A stretch of 64,000 nucleotides of DNA from Bradyrhizobium barranii subsp. barranii (lineage in GTDB: Bacteria > Pseudomonadota > Alphaproteobacteria > Rhizobiales > Xanthobacteraceae). Under the pieces are notes generated by a model. The model worked only from the letters and a program-made list of their open reading frames with translations, did no database searches and had not been told where the DNA came from. The translations under genes were made by a program, and so were the position numbers. The first letter of the stretch is position 1, and the number at the start of each line of letters is the position of its first letter. Below, one piece after another: positions 24,696 to 34,597 of this stretch. The stretch covers positions 620,001 through 684,000 of the forward strand of contig NZ_CP086136.1 in the NCBI RefSeq assembly GCF_017565645.3. The letters run 5' to 3'.

Positions 24696-25925
24696 GTGGA
24701 CACGCGTGGTCGCACGCTGCTGGCCAAAATCTGGGACCAGCATGTCATCGCCCATGTCAGCGATGATACCGATCTGCTTCACGTGGATCGCCATCTGCTG
24801 CATGACCTCGGCGGCTCCGCCGGCCTGATCAACCTCAAAAGCCGCAACATTCCGGTCCACAATCCCGAACTGACCTTCGCTACGCCGGATCATGCGATTT
24901 CGACGGCGTCGGGGCGTGCCGGCACCATCAAGACCGGGTGGGAGCTGCTGGCGGCGTTGCGGACCGAGACATCGGCCAGCGGCATCCGGCTGTTCGACCT
25001 CGACCAGCCCGGGCAGGGCATCGTCCATGTCATCGGGCCGGAGCTCGGCCTCAGCCTGCCCGGCTGCCTGATCGTCTGCGGCGACAGCCACACCTGCACC
25101 CATGGCGGGCTCGGCGCGCTCGCCTTTGGCATCGGCTCCAGCGAGCTCACGCACGTGCTGGCGACCCAGACCATCATCCAGCGCCGGCCCAAAACCATGC
25201 GGGTGACGTTCGACGGCCGGCTGCCGTTCGGCGTGACGGCGAAGGATCTCATCCTCGCTCTGATCGGCCATGTCGGCGCCGCCGGCGGCACCGGCTATGC
25301 CGTCGAATATGCCGGCAGTGCGATCAGGGACATGCCGATCGAAGGGCGGCTGACCATCTGCAATCTGTCGGTCGAGCTCGGCGCCAAGATGGGGCTGATC
25401 GCGCCGGATGACAAAACGTTTGATTACATCCGCGGTCGTCCCTATGCGCCGCAAGGCGAGATGTGGGAGCGCGCCGTCGCGGCGTGGCGGACGCTGCAGA
25501 GCGACAGCGATGCAATGTTCGATCGCGAGGTGTCGATCGACGTCGGAACCATCATCCCCCAGATCACCTGGGGCACCAGTCCCGAACACGTCCTCGGTGT
25601 CGATGGCCGCATTCCGGATCCAGCAGACATCGCCGATCCCGCGCGCCGCGGCGCGATCGAGATCGCGCTCGACTATATGGGCCTGAAGCCCGGTGCGCCG
25701 ATCGCCGGCACGCCGGTCGATTGGGTCTTCATCGGCTCCTGCACCAACAGCCGCCTTAGCGATCTGCGCGCCGCGGCCGAAATTGCGCGTGGCCGCAAGG
25801 TTGCGCCGGGCGTACGGGCCTGGGTCGTGCCGGGGTCGGAGACCGTCAGGCGCGATGCGATGGCCGAGGGGCTCGACAGGATCTTCATCGACGCGGGCTT
25901 TTCCAGCCGTTCATCACGGCGGTGA
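24696..25925 (+). pseudogene. leuC-like aconitase-family large subunit, 3' end deleted
   Basis: The GTG at 24696 behind GGGGAGGACGG opens a protein that follows 3-isopropylmalate dehydratase large subunits (LeuC) closely: LHVDRHLLHDLGGSAGL, VCGDSHTCTHGGLGALAFGI, IIPQITWGTSPEHVLGVD, and the first cluster cysteine in FIGSCTNSRLSDLRAA. After IFIDAGF the frame runs into seven unrelated codons and stops. The normal continuation carries the CxxC that completes the 4Fe-4S cluster, so the enzyme should be inactive. No leuD follows. The next bases encode the middle of an ABC permease, which shows a deletion joining two genes near 25900. Confidence 0.85.
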
Positions 25926-26392
25926 ATTCGATCCCCCGCATCGCGCTGGCGCCGATCATCGTGCTGGCCTTTGGCATCGGAGATACCTCGAAGATCGTCA
26001 CGTCGTGGATCGTGGTCGTCTTCCTGGTGTTCTTCAATACGTTCGAAGGGGCGCGCTCGATCGACGAGGGCTTTGTCAACGCGGCGCGGCTACTCGGCGC
26101 CAGCGAGTGGCAGATCACCCGCACGGTGGTCATCCCCTCGACCATGGCCTGGGTCTTCGCCTCGCTGACGCCTGCGATCTCCTTCGCCCTGATCGGCGTG
26201 ATCGTCGGCGAGTTCATCGGCGCGGAACGGGGAATCGGCCGCCTGATCATCGAATCCGAGGCGCGCGCGGAGGCATCGGGAATGATGGTCGCCGTCGTCG
26301 TGCTGATGCTGGTCGGCGTCGCGCTGTCCGCGTTGATCTGGCGATTGCAGGCCTATCTGTTGCGCTGGCAGCAGCATAATCTCGCGGAGTAG
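25899..26392 (+). pseudogene. 3' half of a NitT/TauT-type ABC permease
   Basis: From about 25899 a second frame reads LFQPFITAVNSIPRIALAPI, VLAFGIGDTSKIVTSWIVVV, the EAA loop GFVNAARLLGASEWQITRTV, and ends LLRWQQHNLAE. This is the C-terminal two-thirds of a TauC/SsuC-like permease; the first helices and the start are missing, replaced by the leuC-like gene. A GTG at 25922 could in principle start a 156-residue fragment, but it would lack essential helices. No partner ATPase or binding protein adjoins it. Confidence 0.82.
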
Positions 26393-26417
26393 CCCGAGCC
26401 GCGGCCTGCGGCGTTGA

Positions 26418-27309
26418 TTACGGCCCCGCCAGCACCGTCCGAGCCGTCGCCACAAACGCCTGCGCCGCCGGCGATAGTGTCCGTCCCTGACGCTGCAGCA
26501 GCGACACCGGGCGGGTGATCGCCGGGCGTATCAGCGGTCTTGCGATCAGCGTCGGGAATTGATCGGCGGGCAGCATCGTTGCGGGGAGAATGGCGAGGCC
26601 GAGCCCCTGGGCTGTCATGGCGAGCGCGGTGTTGATCAGCGTGACCTCATAGGTTGGAGAAAGGTGCTTGCCCTGCGCGCCGAGGGCCTGATCAATCTGC
26701 ATGCGGATCCGCGTCTCGCGCCGCATCGCGATGGTCGGAAGCTGCGCCAGCTCATCCCATGTCAGCGCGCGCCGCGCGGCGAAGTCGGCGGTGCGACGGC
26801 CGATCGCGCTCAGCCGGCCGCGGGTCAGCGTCTCGATCGTCATCTCCGCGAACTCACCCTCGACGCTGCCGATCGCGAACTCGGCATCGGTTGCGATCAG
26901 GCGCGGGACGAGGTCGTCGGCGGCGACGTCGCGCATGTCGATGTCGATCTCGGGGTGGGCCGCGCGGAACTTCGCGAGAACCTGCGGCAGCAATGCCGAA
27001 GCGGCCCGCCGACGCGACGAACGCGACGCGACCGGCGCGGGCCTGCGCGAGGTCATGCATGCGCCGTGACAGGCCCAGCGCATCGCTCAACATTCGTTCG
27101 GCGGCGTGAAAGGCCTCGTCGGCGGCCAGCGTCGGCTGCACCGAACGCGTGGAGCGGTCGAACAGTTTGACGCCGAGCTGCACTTCGAGCTGCTGGATCA
27201 GGAGGCTCGCGGCGGATTGCGTGATGCCCAGCTCGCGCGCGGCCCGCGTGATGCTGCGCGTGCGATACACGCCGGTGAAGGCCCGCAATTGTCGCAAGGT
27301 GACATTCAT
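26418..27309 (-). pseudogene. LysR-family regulator interrupted by a one-base frameshift
   Basis: Starting at ATG 27309 the winged helix is intact (LRQLRAFTGVYRTRSITRAA...LGITQSAASLLIQQLE). After GRVAFVASA the frame changes. The remaining effector domain (ASALLPQVLAKFRAAHPEID ... VTLINTALAMTAQGLGLAIL ... AQAFVATARTVLAGP) is in another frame down to 26418. The shift sits in the run ccc at 27005-27007 and corresponds to one extra base. Either a recent inactivating mutation or a sequencing error. It is divergent from the flavin monooxygenase gene, which it presumably controlled. Confidence 0.8.
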
Positions 27310-27343
27310 AGCGAATTCTCATGAATTGATGAGTTCTTTCCGA

Positions 27344-27356
27344 CTTATCGCATAAG
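27344..27356. promoter_or_regulatory. Possible LysR operator
   Basis: Between the divergent LysR and monooxygenase genes lies the inverted repeat CTTAT-CGC-ATAAG, a T-N11-A type dyad typical of LysR sites. A second imperfect dyad, TCAT-N6-ATGA, lies at about 27320-27333. Confidence 0.4.
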
Positions 27357-27413
27357 AGGCCTTGCAATAAAATGCATGCTGCGCGGGCAACGAATCCGCG
27401 ATGATGCAAGGGG

Positions 27414-29065
27414 ATGGAAACGAGCATGAGGACACAGGTGCTTGTCGTGGGCGCCGGGCCCGTGGGATGACCGCGGCCATGGATCTGGCCTCGCGCGGGA
27501 TCGACGTCGTCGTCGCGGAGATCCGCCACGCCGGCGATCCGCCCAGCGTCAAATGCAATCACGTCTCGGCGCGCTCGATGGAAACCTTCCGCCGGCTCGG
27601 CGTCGCCGCAAAGCTGCGCGACGCGGGCCTGCCCGCCGACTTCCGGAACGATTGCTCCTACCGGACCACGGCGACCGGTATCGAGCTGTGTCGCATCGAC
27701 ATTCCCTCGCGCGCGCGCCGCTACAGCGCCACCGGCGGCCCCGACACCTGGTGGCCGACGCCGGAGCCGCCGCACCGGATCAACCAGGTCTATCTCGAGC
27801 CGATCCTGTTCAGCCATGCGGCCGCTCAGCCGCGCATCACCATTTTGGCGCGCACGGAAATCACCGATATCGAGCAGGACGACGATCGTGTGGTCGCGCT
27901 AGGTCGCAACCTCGACCGTGGAAACGCGCTCCGCATCGAAGCCGACTTCGTGGTCGGCTGCGATGGCAGCCGTTCGCTGGTCCGCAAATCGATCGGCGCC
28001 AGCCTGTCCGGCACGCCGGTGATCCAGCGGGTGCAATCGACCTTCATCGAGGCGCCGCAACTGAAGGAGTTGATGGGCGCGCACAAGCCGGCCTGGATGG
28101 TGCTCTCGCTCAACCCGCGCCGCTCCGGCACGACGGTTGCAATCGACGGCCACGACCGCTGGCTGATCCATAATCATCTGAGGCCCGATGAGCCTGAGTT
28201 CGACTCGGTCGATCGCGACTGGTCGATCCGCGCCATCCTCGGCGTCGACGAGCGGTTCGAGTACAAGATCCTCAGCAAGGAGGACTGGGTCGGGCGCCGG
28301 CTCGTGGCCGACCGCTTCCGCGACCGCAGGGTCTTCATCTGCGGCGACGCCGCGCATCTGTGGATGCCCTATGCGGGCTACGGCATGAATGCGGGCATTG
28401 CTGATGCCGTCGATCTCTGCTGGCAATTGGCGGCGCATCTGAACGGCTGGGCGCCGGCTTCGATCCTCGATGCCTATGAGGCGGAGCGCCAGCCCATCAC
28501 CGACCAGGTGTCGCGCTTTGCCATGGATCACGCGATGAAGATGATGGCGCAGCGCGGCGGCGTGTCCGCGGAGATCGAGAATGACACGCCGCGCGGCCAC
28601 GCGGCGCGCGCTTCGCTTGCGAGAGCGGCCTACGATCTCAACGTGCAGCAATATTGCTGCGCAGGCCTCAACTTCGGCTACTATTACGATGCCTCGCCGA
28701 TCATCGCCTATGACGGCGAAACCCCGCCGGCCTACGCGATGGGGAGCTTTACGCCCTCCACCGTGCCGGGCGCCCGGGCGCCGCATGTCTTCCTGCGCGA
28801 CGGACGATCGCTCTACGATGCCTTCGGATCGGGTTATACGTTGCTGCGGCTTGACCCGGCGATCGATGTGGCGCGGCTGCTCTCTGCCGCAGAACAGCGC
28901 GGCATGCCGCTCGCGCTGGTCGACATCGCGCCGGACGAGACGAACGGGGCCTATGCCGAGAAGCTCGTGTTGGCACGACCCGACCAGCACATCGCCTGGC
29001 GCGGGCAGGCCGCGCCCGAAAATCCAGAAGGCCTGCTTGCGCGCATCACTGGTGCTGCGGCGTGA
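27414..29065 (+). pseudogene. FAD-dependent monooxygenase (PheA/TfdB type), frameshifted near the start
   Basis: ATG at 27414 gives METSMRTQVLVVGAGPVG and then a TGA at 27468. One missing G in GTGGGATGA breaks the nucleotide-binding motif; the rest continues in another frame as MTAAMDLASRGIDVVVAE onward. Downstream motifs are complete: VVGCDGSRSLVR, ICGDAAHLWMPYAGYGMNAG for FAD binding, and a C-terminal thioredoxin-like domain, as in phenol hydroxylase relatives. About 550 residues in total, normal for the family. If the frameshift is real the FAD site cannot form. Likely once hydroxylated an aromatic compound. Confidence 0.82.
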
Positions 29066-29144
29066 TCGAACAGCAGGCTGCCTGCCGACGGCACGGCAGC
29101 CTGGTCGTGCCTACAAACAAGAATACGTCATGGGGGAGGAGAAA

Positions 29145-30125
29145 TTGTTTCACGTTGCAAGGCGCCGCATTCTGGTCGCGCTGACGGCCGCGACTTTCGC
29201 CGTGTTGCCGCTGGAAGCCGGCCGCGCAGCCTATCCGGACCAATTGATCAAGATCATCGTGACCTTTCCGCCCGGCGGCAGCGCCGACACCGTCATCCGT
29301 GCGCTCGAGCCGCTGGTCACCGCCGAGCTCAAGCAGAGCCTGGTGATCGAGAACCGCGCCGGGGCAGGGGGCAATATCGGCATGGCGGCGGTGGCCCAGG
29401 CCAGGCCCGACGGCTACACGCTCGGTGTCGCGCCGGCGGGCGCGCTGACGGTGAACCCGCACCTCAATTCGTCGATGCCGTTCGACCCAAAGGATCTCGC
29501 GCCGATCACGCTGCTGGCGGAAATTCCCTTTGTGCTGGTCGCGTCCGCGGACGTGCCCGCGCACAATGCCGCAGAGACGATCGCGCTCGCCAAGGCGAAG
29601 CCGGGCGCGCTGTCGATCGGACATGGCGGCAATTCGACCGCGATGCATCTGACGGCCGCGCTGTTCACGCAGAAGGCGGGGATCAGCATGGAGCTCGTTC
29701 CGTATCGCGGGACGGCGCCGGCGGCGGTTGATGTCCTTGCGGCACACGTCCCCTTCGCGGTGCTGGATATCCCCGCATCGAGGCAACTGATTCTCGAAGG
29801 CAAGCTCAACGCCGTCGGCGTCTCCTCGGTACGTCGCCTCCCATCCTTGCCCGATGTGCCAACCCTTGCCGAGAGCGGTATTGCGGGCTTTGAATCCGTA
29901 GGCTGGTTCGGGCTCGTTGCTCCCTCAGGCACGCCCGCGGACGTCATCAGCAGGCTGAACGAGGCTTTCACAAAAGCCCTGAAAGACCCGGTGGTGGCCG
30001 AGAAGATCCGGACCCTCGGCGCAGAGCCCGCGCCGACCTCGCCGGAGCAGTTCGGCCGCTTCATTCAGAGCGAGAGCACGAAATGGGGCAAGCTCATCAG
30101 CGAGGCCGGCATCAAGGCGAACTAG
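29145..30125 (+). CDS. Tripartite tricarboxylate transporter (Bug-type) solute-binding protein
   Basis: 326 residues if started at TTG 29145, which is preceded by the very strong site GGGGGAGGAGAAA; an ATG at 29130 would overlap that site and is less likely. Signal peptide (ARRRILVALTAATFAVLPLE...AGRAA), then the TctC/Bug domain: IVTFPPGGSADTVIRALEPL, VIENRAGAGGNIGMAAVAQA, PDGYTLGVAPAGALTVNP, VPYRGTAPAAVDVLAAHV, GLVAPSGTPADVISRLNEAF. Binds a carboxylate in the periplasm. The TctA/TctB membrane partners are absent, as is common for orphan Bug proteins. The last, apparently intact gene of the decayed catabolic cluster. Confidence 0.88.
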   Translation: MFHVARRRILVALTAATFAVLPLEAGRAAYPDQLIKIIVTFPPGGSADTVIRALEPLVTAELKQSLVIENRAGAGGNIGMAAVAQARPDGYTLGVAPAGALTVNPHLNSSMPFDPKDLAPITLLAEIPFVLVASADVPAHNAAETIALAKAKPGALSIGHGGNSTAMHLTAALFTQKAGISMELVPYRGTAPAAVDVLAAHVPFAVLDIPASRQLILEGKLNAVGVSSVRRLPSLPDVPTLAESGIAGFESVGWFGLVAPSGTPADVISRLNEAFTKALKDPVVAEKIRTLGAEPAPTSPEQFGRFIQSESTKWGKLISEAGIKAN

Positions 30126-30217
30126 GCCGCGTACCTATAAACCCGGTGCGACATGTGACTGGTGGCTTCGTCCGCTTTGCTCCTATAACCGAAACCACCA
30201 TGATCGCGGCGTGCTAA

Positions 30218-31204
<987 letters not shown>

Positions 31205-31364
31205 AGAGGGCAACGACGAAGTCGGAATAAATCCGGGCGCAGAAGAGGAGAATCATCCGTTGGCGGCGGGCTGGTCTCTGGGGCCGCATCATCGACACGC
31301 TGGGTGCTTGCTACTCCACGTAAGAAGAGCGTCTGCGACACGTCGATTGTCCGCGTGCATCAGC

Positions 31365-31501
31365 ACGGAGCGCTTCTTCAACAGGATCAAGCAATGCCGT
31401 CGTGTGGCGACGCGTTTTGACAAGCTTGCCGCCAACTATCCCGCTTCGTCCAACTCGCTTCAATCAGGCTATGGCTCGGCGCTAATGAGTCCACGTCCTA
31501 G
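31365..31501 (+). mobile_element. IS5-family transposase 3' remnant
   Basis: The forward strand encodes ERFFNRIKQCRRVATRFDKL, then after a frameshift near 31440 QLASIRLWLGANESTS and a stop at 31499-31501. This is the characteristic C-terminus of IS5-type (IS1031/IS427-like) transposases: the glutamate of the DDE triad in xERFFN, and the terminal ASIRIWLR-NESTS. The upstream transposase is gone and no clear terminal repeat could be identified, so only the tail of an old element survives. The flanks 31205-31364 hold no gene. Confidence 0.65.
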
Positions 31502-31518
31502 GCCTTCCTCTCCGCCGC

Positions 31519-31914
31519 TCAAGCTTGCTTGTTCTGACGGAGCCGTGACGGCCAGCCGATCCTGACCAGGGTCTCGTCCGGGTCCGACAGCGCAAACTCG
31601 TACATTCCCCACGGCGTGTCCTCCGGCCCCCGTCCGTTGGCCAACTCGCCCGAAAACTCTCGCGCGAGTTCGTCGACGGCCTCGGTGTAGAGATAGAGGC
31701 CGAACGGGTTGCGGCCTCTGATCAGCCAGCCTTCGACGGCATCGGTGAGATGGAGATGGCCACCCTTTCCATCGGAGAGGATGCGATAGCTGTCCTCACC
31801 GTCCGCCGGCTTGTCGCCGTCCGCGCGCGTAAAACCGAGCCGGGCGTAGAATTTCTCCGAGGCGGCGAGGTCGTTGCAGGGAAGGATGGACGTCAGTGCG
31901 TGAGTTGGAGGCAT
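31519..31914 (-). CDS. VOC (glyoxalase/bleomycin-resistance) superfamily protein
   Basis: 131 residues with the paired beta-alpha-beta-beta-beta layout: LTSILPCNDLAASEKFYARL, GFTRADGD, GHLHLTDAVEGW, GLYLYTEAVDELAREFSGEL, WGMYEFALSDPDETLVRIGW. The ligand His in HLHL and Glu in YEFA fit a metal or drug-binding site. Such small VOC proteins may detoxify or sequester an electrophile. AAAGGGATTCGC precedes the ATG at 31914. No operon partner. Confidence 0.85.
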   Translation of the reverse strand: MPPTHALTSILPCNDLAASEKFYARLGFTRADGDKPADGEDSYRILSDGKGGHLHLTDAVEGWLIRGRNPFGLYLYTEAVDELAREFSGELANGRGPEDTPWGMYEFALSDPDETLVRIGWPSRLRQNKQA

Positions 31915-32192
31915 GCGAATCCCTTTGCGTTAGACCGCCGATACGTGGGGACGGAAGGTTCAAAGTCGTCACGGCCCGCCGTCCCGACCAGCTTGCGTCC
32001 TTTTGAAGACGACCTTATAACCTCGCGCAGGTGCCGAAGGGGCGCCTTCCCGCACAAGAGGCTCTCACCCTTCGAGAGGTTGTCCGTTTTCTTCCGGCGA
32101 TACGGTCTTTCGATCGGCATCCGGGAAGGCCAACGATGACGAGCCCTTTGTTCGGCAATAGCGGGAGTGTCGGACGCCTCACAGGGGTTGTC

Positions 32193-32447
32193 ATGAACAC
32201 CGTATTCTCGTCGGGCGCTGCGACGCTCGAATTCCCAAGCACGTGCGATGAATTGTTGCGTGAAATCAAAATTCGCGCGCGGTTACGCTTGAACGATCCG
32301 ACCAATGAATCGCCGGATGTCATATTCTACGCACGCTGGATATCGAGGCGGCGGCGCTGGGCGTGGCCCGCGAAATGGAAGTTCCCGCGCTCGGGAACGC
32401 GCAGACCATCGGGACTGCGTTGCTGTCGACCAAAGTACAGCTCGTGA
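32193..32447 (+). CDS. Hypothetical 84-residue protein
   Basis: The frame starting at ATG 32193 (MNTVFSSGAATLEFPSTCDE) contains a helical basic stretch, LLREIKIRARLRLNDP, and ISRRRRWAWPAKWKFPR. The text CDELLREIKIRARLRLN looks like the N-terminus of a real protein, but the C-terminus (SGLRCCRPKYSS) looks out-of-frame, so the gene may be truncated or frameshifted near 32390. The ribosome site is only GGGG. I do not recognise a family. The rest of 31915-32707 holds no supported gene. Confidence 0.35.
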   Translation: MNTVFSSGAATLEFPSTCDELLREIKIRARLRLNDPTNESPDVIFYARWISRRRRWAWPAKWKFPRSGTRRPSGLRCCRPKYSS

Positions 32448-32707
32448 TCCTGGACGGCTTGACCCATGAAGCCGAACTGAGTGCGGTCGATCTCGTCCTG
32501 CCTCGAGTTCGTCAGTTTCTGCATGGCGGGTCATCATCACGACGGCCGGTTACTTACTCGGTTCGACCGTGAACGCGAAGCCGCTGTCGAGCGGGGGCAC
32601 GCGCCCGGTGCCCCCGCGACCAGAGCGGTGACAGGTTGAACCTGCTACCGTCGCGGCCCGACCAACAGCATCCCGCCAGCCGGCAGGGAGCGAGGTGTTT
32701 CACGACG

Positions 32708-33979
32708 ATGTTCGACAAAACCTACCGGCAGCGCCTCGAGGATGATCTTTCGCAGTGGGAAGCCGACGGCGTGATCGCGCCGGCGGCTGCCACCTCCATC
32801 CGCAGCGCGCTGCCGCCGCTCTCGCCCGGCATCAACATCGCCGTCGTCGTTGCCATCGTCGGCGGCCTCTTGATCGCAGCCGCCTTCCTCGCCTTCGTCG
32901 CGGCGCACTGGACGGAGATCGCGCGGCTGCTGCGGTTCGCGATCCTGATCGCCGGCATGGTCGTCGCGGGCGGCCTCGGAGCGTGGTTCGCCGCGACGGG
33001 CCGCACGGTTCTCGCCGATCTCTGCGCGAGCATCGGGGCGATCATCTTCGGCGCGGGCATCGCGCTGGTCGGCCAGATGTATCATCTCGGCGAGGATTTC
33101 GCCGGCGGTATGCTGCTGTGGTCGATCGGAGCATTTGCCGCCGCCCTGCTGACCGGATCGCGCGGCGCGCTTGCGGTCGCCCTCGTCGCGGCCTGCATCT
33201 GGACCTGCATGCGCAACTATGATGCGCCTGATGTCCTGCATCTTCCGTTCGTGGCGGTCTGGCTGATCGCCGCCGCGCTCGCGCTTGCATGGAATTCCCG
33301 CGTGGCGGCCCATCTCGTCGCGGTCGCGCTGCTTCCGTGGTGGATCGCGACGTCGCTCCGCTTCGAGCTCGACGGTGCCCAGCCGTCGTTCGTGCTCGCG
33401 AACGGCGCCGCCTTGCTGTTCGGCGCCGGACTCGCGATCGCCGCTGTGCCGTTGCCGAGGGCGCGGCGTCTCGGGACCGTTTTATCGATTTACGGAGCGT
33501 TTTCGCTGGCCGCCGTCGCTTGCCTGGAGGTGACAACGGTCGACGACATCATCCGCTTCCGGAACAGCACGGTGCCGGCCCAGCCGCTTTGGGCGATCCT
33601 GTGCGGGGCCGCGGGCGTGATCCTCGCGCTTGCGTCCGCCGGCATCACCAGGCGTGCAGGTGAAATCCTTGCGGCATGTTCGATCGGGCTAGTCCTGCTC
33701 GCGGCGCCGATCTGGCCGGCATCCACGGCCGGCGAGCCCTGGTTCGCCTATGCCGCGCTGCTCTGCGCCATGCTGTGCCTCGTCGTCTCCGGTGTGCTCG
33801 ATGATGTGCGTCCGCGAATCGTCGCCGGCTGGCTCGGGATCGCCGGCGTCATCGCGGGCATCACCTGGGCGGTAAAGGGCTCGCTGCTGCGCCGCTCGGC
33901 TTTCCTTGCCGCGGCCGGTGTGATTGCCGTCGTATTTGCCACCGCGCTCAATCGCGCGCTGCCGAGGGCTCAGCGATGA
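32708..33979 (+). CDS. DUF2157 membrane protein
   Basis: 423 residues. N-terminal cytoplasmic helix-rich segment (RQRLEDDLSQWEADGVIAPA), the DUF2157 hallmark, followed by about 12 membrane helices, the first at NIAVVVAIVGGLLIAAAFLA. The conserved text FGAGIALVGQMYHLGEDFAG matches the family. Function unknown; these proteins are nearly always encoded with a GDYXXLXY protein, as here, where the stop overlaps the next start (ATGA). The two likely form a membrane complex. Confidence 0.85.
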   Translation: MFDKTYRQRLEDDLSQWEADGVIAPAAATSIRSALPPLSPGINIAVVVAIVGGLLIAAAFLAFVAAHWTEIARLLRFAILIAGMVVAGGLGAWFAATGRTVLADLCASIGAIIFGAGIALVGQMYHLGEDFAGGMLLWSIGAFAAALLTGSRGALAVALVAACIWTCMRNYDAPDVLHLPFVAVWLIAAALALAWNSRVAAHLVAVALLPWWIATSLRFELDGAQPSFVLANGAALLFGAGLAIAAVPLPRARRLGTVLSIYGAFSLAAVACLEVTTVDDIIRFRNSTVPAQPLWAILCGAAGVILALASAGITRRAGEILAACSIGLVLLAAPIWPASTAGEPWFAYAALLCAMLCLVVSGVLDDVRPRIVAGWLGIAGVIAGITWAVKGSLLRRSAFLAAAGVIAVVFATALNRALPRAQR

Positions 33980-34590
33980 TGGAATTGACCGCGTCCGTGA
34001 CAAAACTCTGGCAGCGCATCCCGAAAGCCGTGCTGTTCGGTGTCGCCGTCCTGCTTCAATGCGCGCTGCTGGTGCTGATGGTCGCCGATCGCATGCAGAT
34101 CCTGCGCGAAGGCCGTGAGGTGACGTTGCAGACGCAGCCGGTCGATCCCCGCGATCTCCTGCGCGGCGACTATGTCGTGCTTCGCTACGATATCTCGCAA
34201 CTGCCGGCGGGCACGCTCGCCGGACAGCCGGCGGCCGAGCGCAAGCCCGTCGTGTTCGTCAAGCTCGCGCCGAATGCCAATGGTCTCTACGAGGCCGTCT
34301 CGGTGCATGCCGAGCCCGTCACGGTCGCGGCTCCCGAAGTGCTGATCCGCGGCCGCGTCTCCTATTACGGCGGAACCTGCGGCTCGGGGCCGCGCGTCTT
34401 CTGCGAGAAACTGGCGATCAAATACGGTCTCGAAAGCTATTTCGTGCCCGAAGGCGAGGGCAAGAAGCTCGAGCAAGCCCGCAACCAGCAGAAGCTGCGC
34501 GTCGTCGCCGCCGTACTCCCCTCAGGCCGCGCCGCCATCAAGCGGCTGCTGCTTGACGGCGAGCCGGTCTATGAGGAGCCGTTGTACTAG
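33976..34590 (+). CDS. GDYXXLXY domain protein
   Basis: 204 residues. A single N-terminal membrane helix (AVLFGVAVLLQCALLVLMVA), then an extracytoplasmic domain with the signature DPRDLLRGDYVVLRYDIS. Further motifs: KPVVFVKLAPNANGLYEAVS and IKYGLESYFVPEGEGKKLEQ. Partner of DUF2157 membrane proteins in many bacteria; the biochemical role is not established. Coupled translation with the upstream gene through the ATGA overlap at 33976. Confidence 0.9.
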   Translation: MMELTASVTKLWQRIPKAVLFGVAVLLQCALLVLMVADRMQILREGREVTLQTQPVDPRDLLRGDYVVLRYDISQLPAGTLAGQPAAERKPVVFVKLAPNANGLYEAVSVHAEPVTVAAPEVLIRGRVSYYGGTCGSGPRVFCEKLAIKYGLESYFVPEGEGKKLEQARNQQKLRVVAAVLPSGRAAIKRLLLDGEPVYEEPLY

Positions 34591-34597
34591 GCGCTGA

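Noticed and set aside
28581..29144. Upstream extension of the tricarboxylate-binding protein
   Set aside because: It lies within the monooxygenase gene in another frame; the signal peptide starts at 29145.
29242..29258. TTGATCAAGATCAT, similar to an FNR box
   Set aside because: It lies inside the coding region of the binding protein and lacks the second half-site.
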